Numbered from the stretch's first letter, positions 1-6,965 are shown. The stretch: 39,672 nucleotides of DNA from Actinomycetales bacterium (GCA_016125355.1 WGLX01000043.1:1-39672); one strand, 5' to 3'. Notes: generated by a model not told the origin, from the sequence alone. Numbers and translations are program-made.

Positions 1-191
1 AGACGGCACCCGAGGAGACCGCTCCCGAGGAGACCGCTCCCGAGGAGACGGCACCCGAGGAGACCGCTCCCGAGGAGACGGCACCCGAGGAGACCGCTCC
101 CGAGGAGACGGCACCCGAGGAGACCGCTCCCGAGGAGGCGGCACCGCAGGACACCGACGCCAACGAGACACCCTCCGCTCCCCCGGCCTAG
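1..191 (+). CDS. C-terminal end of a TAPEE-repeat protein (partial)
   Basis: The reading frame is open from the window edge and stops at TAG 189-191. It encodes nine consecutive TAPEE pentapeptides (bases 3-137), then a divergent AAPQD unit and a Pro/Ala/Thr-rich tail ending SAPPA. No start codon or folded domain is visible, so the function cannot be named. Proline- and glutamate-rich repeats of this kind usually form extended acidic linkers or tails, for example on cell-surface, ribosome-associated or DNA-binding proteins; that is inference. The gene converges on pxpC with a 40-nt gap in which I see no strong terminator. Confidence 0.75.
   Translation, partial: TAPEETAPEETAPEETAPEETAPEETAPEETAPEETAPEETAPEEAAPQDTDANETPSAPPA
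3..137 (+). repeat. 15-bp tandem repeat, nine copies
   Basis: Nine in-frame 15-bp units encode TAPEE. Two codon variants occur: A = ACGGCACCCGAGGAG and B = ACCGCTCCCGAGGAG. Their order is A B B A B A B A B, so the underlying unit is a 30-bp AB dimer from which one A copy is missing. The near-perfect identity suggests recent expansion, and copy number probably varies between strains. Confidence 0.9.
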
Positions 192-231
192 CCCTCCAGC
201 GCGCGCCGTTGCCGCTGCGGAGACGCAGACC

Positions 232-1140
232 TCACGCCAGGGTGTCGACGTGCGCCATGCTGGACCGCAGCCGCGCCTGCCTGCGAGCGTGGGCGGCCGC
301 GGCCTCCTCGACCGTGACGACGCGGAAGGCCACCTCGTCCCCCGGAGACACCGCGCTCAGCCGATCACGATCGACCGTCGTCACGACGCCGATCACCGGG
401 TAGCCCCCTGTGATGCCGCCGTCGGGTCCCAAGATGATCGGCTCTCCCGACGGGGTCAGCTGGATCGCCCCGGGGAGCGTGGGGTTGCTCGCGATGGTCC
501 CCGCCCCCACGAGGGAGCCGGGCATCAATCGCACTCCCGATCGGGAGGTCGCCTGCACCGTCCAGCCGACGCCGGTGAACGCATCGATGCGCGGGTCTCC
601 GACGTCCACGATGCGGATCGGCCCTGACTCGCGGGGCAGCGCACGGTGGAAGGCCCCGATCCGGGTGTCCCAGTCCGGATGCTGATCGCCGACGAGGACG
701 TAGCCGGTCGCGAGGACGGCACCACCCAGCCGGGAGAAGGTATCCGTGGCCGCGGACCCCAGCACGGTCGAAGGGGCCCATCCGGACACCGCGACGTAGG
801 ACGGCCCTGGGCCACGCCACGACACCGACCAGCGGCTGCCGGCAGCCGCCATGACGGTCGCGCCGCCCGCCATCGGCTGGCCGTCGACGGCTACGTCCGC
901 CGGACCGACCACGGCCACCGCCACATCCCGGACGACCTCGAGCTCCAGGGTTCCCTCCAAGAGTTCGACAGCTGGGATCCGAGGGTCCGGTACCCCCGAG
1001 ATCAGGGCCGTCGCCACCAGGTAGCGCTCCGTGTGGAGGGCACCCGAGCGCGGCACACCCACCGCACCCAACCCGGCCCGTCCCCCGTCTTGGACGGTGC
1101 TCAGGCCGGGCGATCGAACGACCGCCAGTGGGCTCGTCAC
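232..1140 (-). CDS. pxpC: 5-oxoprolinase subunit PxpC (KipA-like carboxyltransferase domain)
   Basis: The 302-residue protein matches the KipA/allophanate hydrolase subunit 2 family. The N-terminal signature GLSTVQDGGRAGLGAVGVPRSGA and the glycine-rich GEPIILGPDGGITGGYP stretch are characteristic, and length is normal for the family. With PxpA and PxpB it forms the ATP-dependent 5-oxoprolinase that converts pyroglutamate to glutamate in the cytosol. The GTG start (1138-1140) overlaps the TGA of the upstream pxpAB gene as GTGA, so the two are translationally coupled. Related carboxyltransferase domains also occur in urea amidolyase, but the adjacent PxpA domain favours 5-oxoprolinase. Confidence 0.9.
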   Translation of the reverse strand: MTSPLAVVRSPGLSTVQDGGRAGLGAVGVPRSGALHTERYLVATALISGVPDPRIPAVELLEGTLELEVVRDVAVAVVGPADVAVDGQPMAGGATVMAAAGSRWSVSWRGPGPSYVAVSGWAPSTVLGSAATDTFSRLGGAVLATGYVLVGDQHPDWDTRIGAFHRALPRESGPIRIVDVGDPRIDAFTGVGWTVQATSRSGVRLMPGSLVGAGTIASNPTLPGAIQLTPSGEPIILGPDGGITGGYPVIGVVTTVDRDRLSAVSPGDEVAFRVVTVEEAAAAHARRQARLRSSMAHVDTLA

Positions 1141-2588
1141 CCGTCAGCCCGCTCGAAGCGGACGATGTCCCCCGCGCGCAGCCGGCTCGGGGACCCGACA
1201 GCCTCGGGGTCGAACAACGGTTCCGGGCAGGTGCCGATGAGCTGCCAGCCACCCGGCATCGCGGCGGGGTACACGGCGCTCATGCCGGCAGCCACGGCCA
1301 CGCTGCCCGCGGGGACCCGGGTCCGTGGACTTGCCCGCCGCGGCAGCTCGTCCCACGGCAACTCGAGGTCGCCCTCGGGCTGGAGATAGCCGAACCCCGG
1401 CGCGAACCCCATCATCGCGACCTGCCAGTGCTGGCGCTGATGCGCGCTGGTGAGTTGGGCGGCCGAGCAGTCGAGCATTCGCGCAGCATCGGCGAGGTCG
1501 GCGCCGTCATAGGCCACCCGGAGGGTCACGAGCCGTCGCACCCCAGGCGCATCGCGGTCGCCGGCAGGGCCCGTGGCCACGAGCTCGCGCACCCGCTCGA
1601 GCAGGGCGGCGTCGGGCGTGTCGCCACCGACGAGGACGGATGCCATCCCGAGCCGGACCTCCCTGCCCGGAAGCGCGTCGGCGAGGTGGGCGGCCAGGCC
1701 CATCCGGACAGCAAGGTCCACAACGTCGACCACCACGGCGCTGTCACCGAACCACGACACCCGGAAGGCTGCTTCCTGGGGCGGGGCTCCAATGGTCGTC
1801 GGACACCTGACCACGACGCCGTTCGCCGTCAGCTCCTCGCGCACCTGCTTCGCGATCTCGACGGCACCCGGTGTGTCGCCGTGCAGGCATACGGTGGCGC
1901 CGACGATCTCGAGCACGGTGCCATCGATCGCCTCCACCCGTCCCTCGAGGACCATGCGGGCCGCCCGACGGGCCACGGCCTGCGCATCATGGATGACGGC
2001 CCCGGGCTCCGACCGCGGCACCAGCGTGCCCTCGCGCGTGTAGGCGCGATCGGCGAACACCTCGGCGATGAAGGCGTGGCCGCGCCGCACGGAGACCTCG
2101 GCGAGGCGCGACCCCGCCGGACCCACGATGGCGACCTGGGTCTCCTCACCGGTGCCCGGTCCGGACGCGGCTTCCAGCGTGCGCGTCATGGCATCCGCGA
2201 CGCCCGCGAGGAATGCTTCTGCCACGAGCGGATCGGCAGCCGCATCCGCATAGAGCGCGCCATGCGCCTTCACATGCGTCAGTGGCACGCCATGCCGCTT
2301 GCATTCGCGGGCCACCGCGCGCACCTGATCAGCCACGAACCGGCGGATCCCGTCGTGCCCATGGTCGTCCATGCGGGAGATCCGACCGAATGCCGGCCGA
2401 TCGGGATACGAGGGATGGGCGCCCACGGCCACGCCATGACGGACGGCCAGCGCGACGGTCGCAGCGAGCACCTCGCCGCCACCGGCATGCCCGCCGGCGG
2501 CCACGTTCGCCGACGTGACGAGGGCGAACAGGGCAGCGTCGTCACCGCACTCCTCGCCGACGTCCGCGTTCAGGTCGATCGTGACCAT
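1137..2588 (-). CDS. pxpAB: Fused 5-oxoprolinase subunits PxpA-PxpB
   Basis: The 483-residue protein joins two subunits that are usually separate. Residues about 1-260 are PxpA (LamB/YcsF family): it opens MVTIDLNADVGEECG, then SANVAAGGHAGG, GAHPSYPDRPAFGR and HVKAHGALY. Residues about 265-483 are PxpB (KipI/allophanate hydrolase subunit 1), with MMGFAPGFGYL, TRVPAGSVAVA and PGGWQLIGTCP. The frame crosses the junction without interruption. Together with the coupled pxpC, this should be a complete 5-oxoproline-hydrolysing enzyme made from two polypeptides. The ATG lies 6 nt after a TACACT hexamer on the same strand, consistent with a leaderless transcript. The promoter region is shared with the divergent gene at 2648. 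Confidence 0.9.
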   Translation of the reverse strand: MVTIDLNADVGEECGDDAALFALVTSANVAAGGHAGGGEVLAATVALAVRHGVAVGAHPSYPDRPAFGRISRMDDHGHDGIRRFVADQVRAVARECKRHGVPLTHVKAHGALYADAAADPLVAEAFLAGVADAMTRTLEAASGPGTGEETQVAIVGPAGSRLAEVSVRRGHAFIAEVFADRAYTREGTLVPRSEPGAVIHDAQAVARRAARMVLEGRVEAIDGTVLEIVGATVCLHGDTPGAVEIAKQVREELTANGVVVRCPTTIGAPPQEAAFRVSWFGDSAVVVDVVDLAVRMGLAAHLADALPGREVRLGMASVLVGGDTPDAALLERVRELVATGPAGDRDAPGVRRLVTLRVAYDGADLADAARMLDCSAAQLTSAHQRQHWQVAMMGFAPGFGYLQPEGDLELPWDELPRRASPRTRVPAGSVAVAAGMSAVYPAAMPGGWQLIGTCPEPLFDPEAVGSPSRLRAGDIVRFERADG

Positions 2589-2594
2589 GGCTCG

Positions 2595-2600
2595 AGTGTA
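2595..2600 (-). promoter_or_regulatory. -10 hexamer TACACT of pxpAB (leaderless)
   Basis: TACACT on the minus strand ends 6 nt before the ATG at 2588, so transcription is expected to begin at or next to the start codon. No Shine-Dalgarno sequence precedes that ATG. Inferred from spacing and actinobacterial -10 consensus. Confidence 0.5.
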
Positions 2601-2617
2601 GGAACTGCGGTCCGCGC

Positions 2618-2623
2618 TAGGGT
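2618..2623 (+). promoter_or_regulatory. -10 hexamer TAGGGT of the UPF0303 gene
   Basis: TAGGGT lies 24 nt before the ATG at 2648, giving a short leader that still carries a GGGAGGA ribosome-binding site (2638-2644). It is back to back with the pxpAB promoter. Confidence 0.45.
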
Positions 2624-2647
2624 CCGTGGACAGGCTTGGGAGGAATC

Positions 2648-3133
2648 ATGACCACGACAACCGGTGGCTACACGTCCGAGGCACTTGCCGCTGAGCAGGC
2701 CGAGGTGGAGCTCCCGCGGTTCGGGCTGGCCGAGGCCGTGGCGCTCGGCCTGCTCGCCACGGACCGGGCCATCTCCCAGGAGCTCGCGGTGGTGATCCAG
2801 GTGGTCCACACCGGCCGGGTCGCGTACCGCGCGGCGCTGCCGGGTTCCCTTCCGGATTCGGACGAGTGGATCGAGAGGAAGCGGCGCACGGTGGAGCGCT
2901 TCCACCGCTCGACGCTGGCAACCCGCGTTCGCTACGAGGAGCGCGGCACGGACTTCAACGAGTCCACCGGGTTGAGCGAACTCGAGTATGCGGCCCACGG
3001 CGGCGGCATGCCGATCGTCGCGGCCGGGGTCGGGATCGTCGGCGGCTGCTATGTGTCCGGGCTCCCCCAGGTCGAGGACCATCAGTTCGTCGTCGGCTGC
3101 CTGCGCGAACTGAAGACGGGGATGCGCGCCTAG
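2648..3133 (+). CDS. UPF0303/heme-degrading-domain protein
   Basis: The 161-residue protein resembles the UPF0303 family, related to the HbpS/GlcG fold (PF03928). Visible family features are the segment VIQVVHTGRVAYRAALPGS, the DSDEWIERKRRTVERFHRS block, AAHGGGMPI and a C-terminal hydrophobic GVGIVGGCYVSG strand with QVEDHQFVV. Relatives bind or degrade heme or act as accessory sensors, but the substrate here is unknown. The ATG at 2648 is preferred over the in-frame TTG at 2636 because GGGAGGA lies 4 nt upstream of it. Its TAG shares bases with the stop of the convergent gene (CTAG at 3130-3133). Confidence 0.75.
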   Translation: MTTTTGGYTSEALAAEQAEVELPRFGLAEAVALGLLATDRAISQELAVVIQVVHTGRVAYRAALPGSLPDSDEWIERKRRTVERFHRSTLATRVRYEERGTDFNESTGLSELEYAAHGGGMPIVAAGVGIVGGCYVSGLPQVEDHQFVVGCLRELKTGMRA

Positions 3134-4035
3134 GGCGCTGACGCCCACGCCCCCGTCGTCGCCTCTGCCACCACGTCGAGCGCTCGCTCCAGTACGCCCG
3201 CGCCGGCGTCCCGCAGACGCACGGCGGGCACGACCAGCCCACGCACCCCCGCGAGACCGAGCAGACGGACCCAGGTGTCCTGCTCGTCGGGGACCGCCGT
3301 GTCAGACAGGCGGATGAGCATCGGCAAGGTTGTCGTAGGCAGCACGTCGGCCACGGACGGCAGGGCCGGCAGCACCAGCCACGTGTAGGCAGAACGACCG
3401 CCCAGTCCCGCGGCGATGCCCAGGGCGCGCGCCATGCCGTGCACTGACGTATCCACGTCCGCCCCATCCGCACGACGCAGCGCCCAGGAGGGTTCGACGA
3501 TGGCCAGCAGGGAGTGCCCGGACAAATCCGTCATGGCTCTACCGGCAGCCGCCAGGGCTTGCGTGGTGCCCGCCTCCTGGGGATCGATGACCAGGCGCAT
3601 CCGCCCCCCATCGAGGTGACTTGCGGCGAGCACGTCGGCATCGAAGCCGGTCCACCCGCTGTCCGCCGGCGTCGACGCTCCCGCCAGGGCTCCCGCGGAC
3701 ATGGTGCCAATGGCGAGCCGATCCTCCAGTGCCTCGAGGATCAGCAGGTCGTCCAGCACATCGGACGTGGCGATGATGCCGTCGACGCCGCTCCTGGCCA
3801 GGGCACTCGCAAGGTCCCAGAGCAGGTCGCCTCGGTCGACCAGCGTCTCGTGGTCACCGGGGCCGCCGAGCCATCCTCGGGCTGCGTCGTCCGACTCGAT
3901 CAGCAGGAGGCGGCCGCCATGCCCGGCGATCGGCCGACGCCGCCGCGCGGCGTGGCGATTCCGCACGAGTTCGGGAAGGCGGACCCTGGTCTCCCGCAGA
4001 GAGAGGAGCCGCTCGTCAAATTCCGTGCGATCCAT
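3130..4035 (-). CDS. Cgl0159-family (beta/alpha)8 aldolase-like protein
   Basis: This 301-residue protein resembles the actinobacterial Cgl0159 family, a TIM-barrel group distantly related to class I aldolases and often found near inositol or sugar catabolism genes. Family features are LLLIESDDAARGWLG, the RSGVDGIIATSDVLDDLLILEALED block, a GYDVDG-like WTGFDADVLA, GLGGRSAYTWLVLP, TTLPMLI and LAGVRGLVVPA. The enzymatic reaction is not established. No inositol genes are nearby here. The ATG is preceded at 6 nt by GACACT, a weak -10-like hexamer, suggesting a leaderless message. The gene ends tail to tail with the UPF0303 gene, sharing stop-codon bases. Confidence 0.7.
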   Translation of the reverse strand: MDRTEFDERLLSLRETRVRLPELVRNRHAARRRRPIAGHGGRLLLIESDDAARGWLGGPGDHETLVDRGDLLWDLASALARSGVDGIIATSDVLDDLLILEALEDRLAIGTMSAGALAGASTPADSGWTGFDADVLAASHLDGGRMRLVIDPQEAGTTQALAAAGRAMTDLSGHSLLAIVEPSWALRRADGADVDTSVHGMARALGIAAGLGGRSAYTWLVLPALPSVADVLPTTTLPMLIRLSDTAVPDEQDTWVRLLGLAGVRGLVVPAVRLRDAGAGVLERALDVVAEATTGAWASAP

Positions 4036-4041
4036 GTGGCA

Positions 4042-4047
4042 AGTGTC
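4042..4047 (-). promoter_or_regulatory. Possible -10 hexamer GACACT (leaderless start at 4035)
   Basis: GACACT on the minus strand is 6 nt before the ATG at 4035, the same spacing as several stronger hexamers in this window. It lacks the first T of TAnnnT, so support is weak. Confidence 0.3.
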
Positions 4048-4179
4048 ACTCCGAAGAGTGCCCCGATGCAGGCCGAAGGACCGGGGCCTCTCTGACCAAA
4101 GTCACCCATTCCCGGCCGGAGGACTCAAAAGCCCGTGTGCGCGCAGACATTTCGCGAAACATGCGGTTGAGTATCGGTG

Positions 4180-4198
4180 ACGGCCAAAGGTTGGCCGT
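4180..4198. promoter_or_regulatory. 8-bp inverted repeat in the leader of the gene at 4216
   Basis: ACGGCCAA (4180-4187), AGG, then TTGGCCGT (4191-4198) is a perfect inverted repeat just upstream of the GGAGG ribosome-binding site at 4203-4207. It could be a repressor operator or an RNA hairpin near the 5' end of the transcript. A smaller perfect palindrome, TTTCGCGAAA, lies at 4150-4159. Confidence 0.45.
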
Positions 4199-4215
4199 AT
4201 TTGGAGGCCCTCTAC

Positions 4216-4656
4216 ATGTCCAGTAACTCGGGCGCCGGCTCGGCCAAGTGGATCAGCATCGTCGTGATGGTTGTCGGTGCGATCATGGTGATCGCCGGTG
4301 CAGTGACTTACGGAACCGTTAGCAGCACGCTCGCCAACGAGAAGATCGTCGTGGCGGAGGATGCATCCTGCATGGCTGGTCAGGACGTCACCGGTCCCTT
4401 CCAGGCCTACTGCCAGGCAGACATCATCGCTCACCACGCGAATGAGGCGACCGGCGGCAAGACCTACGCCGAGCTCGATCGTGAGGACCCGCTGCGCGCG
4501 ACGGCAATGAACGCATCATTCCTGCGCGCGTCGCTGTTCACCTCGGTCGTCGCCTTCGGCGTCGCTGCCATGGCCGTCGGCGTCGGCATCGTGTTCATCC
4601 TCGTGGGCGTCGCCCTGCTGAATCTCGCGGGACGCACCACCAAGGCGAGTGCGTAG
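4216..4656 (+). CDS. Two-helix membrane protein, function unknown
   Basis: The 146-residue product has one transmembrane helix near the N terminus (about residues 12-33) and a second, longer hydrophobic segment near the C terminus (about 103-137). Between them lies a polar, presumably extracytoplasmic loop with two cysteines (DASCMAG and AYCQAD) that could form a disulfide. Relatives in Actinomycetota are often labelled aromatic ring-opening dioxygenase LigA, but I see no metal-binding or catalytic motif to support that name. The ATG at 4216 was chosen over the upstream ATG at 4177 because GGAGG (4203-4207) sits 8 nt before it. A strong stem-loop follows at 4672. Confidence 0.65.
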   Translation: MSSNSGAGSAKWISIVVMVVGAIMVIAGAVTYGTVSSTLANEKIVVAEDASCMAGQDVTGPFQAYCQADIIAHHANEATGGKTYAELDREDPLRATAMNASFLRASLFTSVVAFGVAAMAVGVGIVFILVGVALLNLAGRTTKASA

Positions 4657-4671
4657 CTGCTCCGTCATACG

Positions 4672-4706
4672 TCAGGGCCCGCCTCCATGAAGGAGGCGGG
4701 CCCTGA
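4672..4706. terminator. Bidirectional stem-loop terminator
   Basis: A perfect 15-bp stem (4672-4686 with 4692-4706) encloses the 5-nt loop ATGAA. It lies between the convergent genes ending at 4656 and 4723. No T-tract follows on the plus strand, as is common for actinobacterial terminators. Confidence 0.8.
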
Positions 4707-4722
4707 GTATGTACGTCGTTGG

Positions 4723-4995
4723 TCAGGCGGCCTGAAGCACCTTGCTCGGATCCGCGAGCTCGCGGGACAGCCGCATGGAGACGGCGGAGGACACACGGGA
4801 GTAGGCGCGGATGCGAGCCACCTCCGGCTCGGCTTCGTCGACCATGACATCGATCAGGACCTCGTCGAAACCGAGGTCGCGCGCCGCGTGCGCAAGGAGC
4901 AGCAGGGTCACCGGATCGGCGTCGATCCCTCGGGTTGCCACCTCTGCATCGAGCACTGACATGTTCATGTTGGTCACCTGGGCCTTGGCGGTCAT
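4723..4995 (-). CDS. Small soluble protein, function unknown
   Basis: The 90-residue product is acidic and mostly helical in appearance (LDAEVATRGIDADPVTLLLLAHAARDLG, then VMVDEAEPEVARIRAYSR). It has no signal peptide, transmembrane helix or cysteine pair, and I do not recognise a family. The ATG at 4995 is preferred over the in-frame upstream ATG at 5037 because GGAGAGG immediately precedes it. It is divergent from the LysR regulator at 5102, and the intervening region carries a palindrome at 5057-5071. That arrangement is typical of a LysR target gene, so this gene may be controlled by that regulator. Confidence 0.55.
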   Translation of the reverse strand: MTAKAQVTNMNMSVLDAEVATRGIDADPVTLLLLAHAARDLGFDEVLIDVMVDEAEPEVARIRAYSRVSSAVSMRLSRELADPSKVLQAA

Positions 4996-5016
4996 GGCCT
5001 CTCCTTTCCATGCATG

Positions 5017-5022
5017 ATGGTA
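5017..5022 (-). promoter_or_regulatory. -10 hexamer TACCAT of the gene at 4723-4995
   Basis: TACCAT on the minus strand would give a leader of roughly 15 nt carrying the GGAGAGG site. It is inferred from the TAnnnT consensus only. Confidence 0.35.
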
Positions 5023-5056
5023 GGGACTCTCTGTCATAAAGAAAAGCGATGCAAAT

Positions 5057-5071
5057 TGATGTTTAACATCA
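5057..5071. promoter_or_regulatory. Candidate LysR operator
   Basis: TGATGTT-T-AACATCA is a perfect 7-bp inverted repeat around one central base, in a locally AT-rich divergent intergenic region. It sits about 18 nt upstream of the -10 of the LysR gene, in its -35 zone, so binding could autoregulate lysR and control the divergent 90-residue gene. Palindromes with ATG/CAT edges are typical LysR binding sites. Confidence 0.6.
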
Positions 5072-5089
5072 TGAGCTCTTATCTTTTGC

Positions 5090-5095
5090 TAGGGT
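5090..5095 (+). promoter_or_regulatory. -10 hexamer TAGGGT of the LysR gene (leaderless)
   Basis: TAGGGT is followed by 6 nt (CGAGCC) and then the ATG at 5102, with no ribosome-binding site. This is the same geometry as the pxpAB start, which even has the same CGAGCC spacer. Confidence 0.55.
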
Positions 5096-5101
5096 CGAGC
5101 C

Positions 5102-6031
5102 ATGTCGCTCGAGGACGTCGACCTGCGTCACCTTCGTGCCCTCCGCGAGGTGGCCATCGAAGGGTCGTTCCTCGGCGCCGCCGATGTGCTCGGCTACTCC
5201 CAGGCGGCCATCAGCCAGCAGATCGCCAGTCTCGAGCGCGCTCTCGGCCAGGCAGTCTTCGACCGCCCCGGCGGCCCTCGGCCCGCCACGCTCACGCCGG
5301 CCGGGCGGATCCTCCTGGGGCACGCGGAGGTCATCTTCAGTCAGCTCGAGCTCGCTGAGGAGGACCTCAACGACCTCGCCTCCGGAACCTCGGGGCGCCT
5401 ACGCATCGGCACGTACGAGAGCGTCTCCGTCCAACTGCTGCCCAAGCTGATCCGCGCCCTGCTTGAGGAGGCGCCGGACATCGCCGTGAGCCTCGTCGAG
5501 CACGATTTCAACGATGAGCTCGCGGACCTGCTGATGCAGGCAGACATCGACGTGACCTTCCTGGCCGGTCCGCACCACGACAGCAGGCTGCGCATGATCG
5601 ACGTGGGCGTCGACCCCTTCGTCCTACTCGTGTCCCCGGGCTCCGAACTGGCCGAGCAGTACCCCGGGAAGACGGTGCCCACGGTGGCCCTGAGCGGCGT
5701 CGCCCTAGTGGGCCAGCATCCGTCGGGAACGGCCACCGACCCCATTGATTCGGGACTTCGCGCTCAGGGCATCAGGGCCCGCTACGCGTTCCGTACCAAT
5801 GACAACGGCGCCATGCAGGCGATGGTCCGCGTCGGCCTCGGGCCCGCGGTCATGCCACTTCTCGCCGTCGACACGTCCGACCGGGACGTGATCATCAAGA
5901 AGCTCGATCCCCCGCTCGATCCACGGACCATCATCGTCGCCGTGCCCGCGGACGCGACGCTCTCGCCTGCGACGGAGCGCTTCGTGCGCATCGCGCGCCG
6001 GGAGGCCCGACAGCGGCTCCGGCTGACCTGA
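5102..6031 (+). CDS. LysR-family transcriptional regulator
   Basis: The 309-residue protein has a LysR helix-turn-helix at residues about 4-63 (LRHLRALREVAIEGSFLGAA ending QQIASLERALGQAVFDRPGG), then a linker helix and a type 2 periplasmic-binding-like effector domain (about 90-300). Within the effector domain GRLRIGTYESVSVQLLPKLI begins the first lobe and MVRVGLGPAVMPLLAVD is the usual second-lobe segment. The inducer is unknown. The gene is divergent from the 90-residue gene at 4723-4995 and likely controls it and itself through the palindrome at 5057-5071. It appears leaderless. Its TGA lies inside a palindrome shared with the convergent gene. Confidence 0.9.
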   Translation: MSLEDVDLRHLRALREVAIEGSFLGAADVLGYSQAAISQQIASLERALGQAVFDRPGGPRPATLTPAGRILLGHAEVIFSQLELAEEDLNDLASGTSGRLRIGTYESVSVQLLPKLIRALLEEAPDIAVSLVEHDFNDELADLLMQADIDVTFLAGPHHDSRLRMIDVGVDPFVLLVSPGSELAEQYPGKTVPTVALSGVALVGQHPSGTATDPIDSGLRAQGIRARYAFRTNDNGAMQAMVRVGLGPAVMPLLAVDTSDRDVIIKKLDPPLDPRTIIVAVPADATLSPATERFVRIARREARQRLRLT

Positions 6032-6044
6032 GGCGGCGCCTCAG
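6028..6044. terminator. Short bidirectional terminator containing both stop codons
   Basis: CTGAGGC-GGC-GCCTCAG is a perfect 7-bp inverted repeat. The TGA of the LysR gene (6029-6031) and the TGA of the convergent gene (6041-6043) occupy mirror-image places in its two arms. Confidence 0.55.
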
Positions 6045-6727
6045 CAGTGCCAGCGGCCGCCCGCCCAGTGCGATGCACCGGACAGCGTGCCGCGGTAGTT
6101 CATGATCGTATGGAAGGCGGCGTCCTGCCAATAGCGCGGCCAGGTGTTCATCGGCTTGCCCCGGAGCCGGCTCAGGACCTTCTTCGCAGCGGATGCGCCC
6201 ATGAGCTTCTTGTGCTCTTTCAGCATCATCCACGTCGCGCCCTTCGCCAGGGCGCGGGAGACCTGGTAGGCGCCGAAGTAGCGGTGACTCGGGTTCACGA
6301 CGTCGTAGTGCGCCTCGCTCTCGCGCTTGACGATGCACAGGCGCTTCGTCTCCGACGACGCGTTGTAGTACCTGCCGCGATAGAGGCTCTTCTCGACGCC
6401 GCGCATGTCCCGCGTCGCCTTGGAGGACGTGGTGAACCTCGTGAAGGCGGCCTGCTGGACGGCGAGGGCCTGACGCGCGGCCGCGCGACTCGGTCGACGC
6501 TGCACGGTCGCCGCGGACACGGTGACCGCAGCATCACGCCAGGAGGCAGGGTCCTCGGCGCGCATCAGCCGGGCTGGGGAGACGGGCTCCGCGTGGCTGG
6601 CCTGCGCCGGATCCGGCGCCGCGCTGGCCGAGGTGACCGTGGCCGACCCTGCGGAGGTGGCGACGAGCAAGGCGACGGCCAGGAGGCCGCCGAGTCGAGC
6701 GCGTCGCTCGGTCGTGCTAGCGGACAT
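6041..6727 (-). CDS. Secreted transglycosylase/lysozyme-like protein
   Basis: The 228-residue protein starts with a signal peptide (MSASTTERRARLGG, a hydrophobic core LLAVALLVATSAG, then SASAAPD). A variable Ala-rich region follows. The C-terminal ~90 residues resemble a lysozyme-like transglycosylase fold: LCIVKRESEAHYDVVNPSHRYFGAYQ, where the Glu of RES is the likely catalytic acid, and a terminal AFHTIMNYRGTLSG...WAGGRWHC. Two cysteines (LCIV and WHC) could close the domain. It is expected to cleave peptidoglycan glycan strands outside the membrane. The ATG at 6725-6727 has GAGGA just upstream; longer in-frame extensions lack a signal peptide at the N terminus. The long structured leader suggests RNA-level control. 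Confidence 0.7.
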   Translation of the reverse strand: MSASTTERRARLGGLLAVALLVATSAGSATVTSASAAPDPAQASHAEPVSPARLMRAEDPASWRDAAVTVSAATVQRRPSRAAARQALAVQQAAFTRFTTSSKATRDMRGVEKSLYRGRYYNASSETKRLCIVKRESEAHYDVVNPSHRYFGAYQVSRALAKGATWMMLKEHKKLMGASAAKKVLSRLRGKPMNTWPRYWQDAAFHTIMNYRGTLSGASHWAGGRWHC

Positions 6728-6743
6728 ACATCCTCTTGCTCCG

Positions 6744-6769
6744 GCGTGCGATCCCGCGGGATCGCACGC
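6744..6769. repeat. Perfect 26-bp palindrome
   Basis: Two 13-base arms (GCGTGCGATCCCG and its complement) meet with no spacer. In RNA this would be an 11-bp hairpin with a 4-nt loop directly upstream of the ribosome-binding site of the gene starting at 6727. As DNA it could bind a dimeric regulator. Confidence 0.8.
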
Positions 6770-6959
6770 GTGGACGCGATGCAGCTCCGCGCTCGACGAG
6801 GACTCATGTCCGCCTCGCCGTGCTCGCCAGTCGTGCGACGACCAGGCCGAATCCCACGGCCCGGCGATGCTGGTCGCACGGCTCCCCGGAGCGGCACCTC
6901 CGGGGACATCGCGAAGGGGTACTTCGCCGGACAGTCCTGTGACTGCCATCCGGCGGAAA

Positions 6960-6965
6960 AGTCTA
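6960..6965 (-). promoter_or_regulatory. Possible -10 hexamer TAGACT of the transglycosylase-like gene
   Basis: TAGACT on the minus strand would start transcription near 6953, at the foot of the first leader hairpin, giving a leader of about 225 nt. No convincing -35 was found. Confidence 0.35.

Noticed and set aside
3-137. Tandem repeat considered as a CRISPR array
   Set aside because: The units are 15 bp, in frame, adjacent without spacers and encode TAPEE, so this is a coding minisatellite.
2636-2647. TTG start at 2636 for the UPF0303 gene
   Set aside because: It would place the GGGAGGA ribosome-binding site inside the coding region; the ATG at 2648 is 4 nt after that site.
1128-2651. 507-codon plus-strand open frame antisense to pxpAB
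   Set aside because: The product has the Arg/Gly/His/Pro-rich composition of a shadow frame, no domain, and lies opposite a clear enzyme gene.
4216-4656. Aromatic ring-opening dioxygenase LigA annotation
   Set aside because: The name is often attached to proteins like this, but it is a two-helix membrane protein with no metal ligands or LigA motif.
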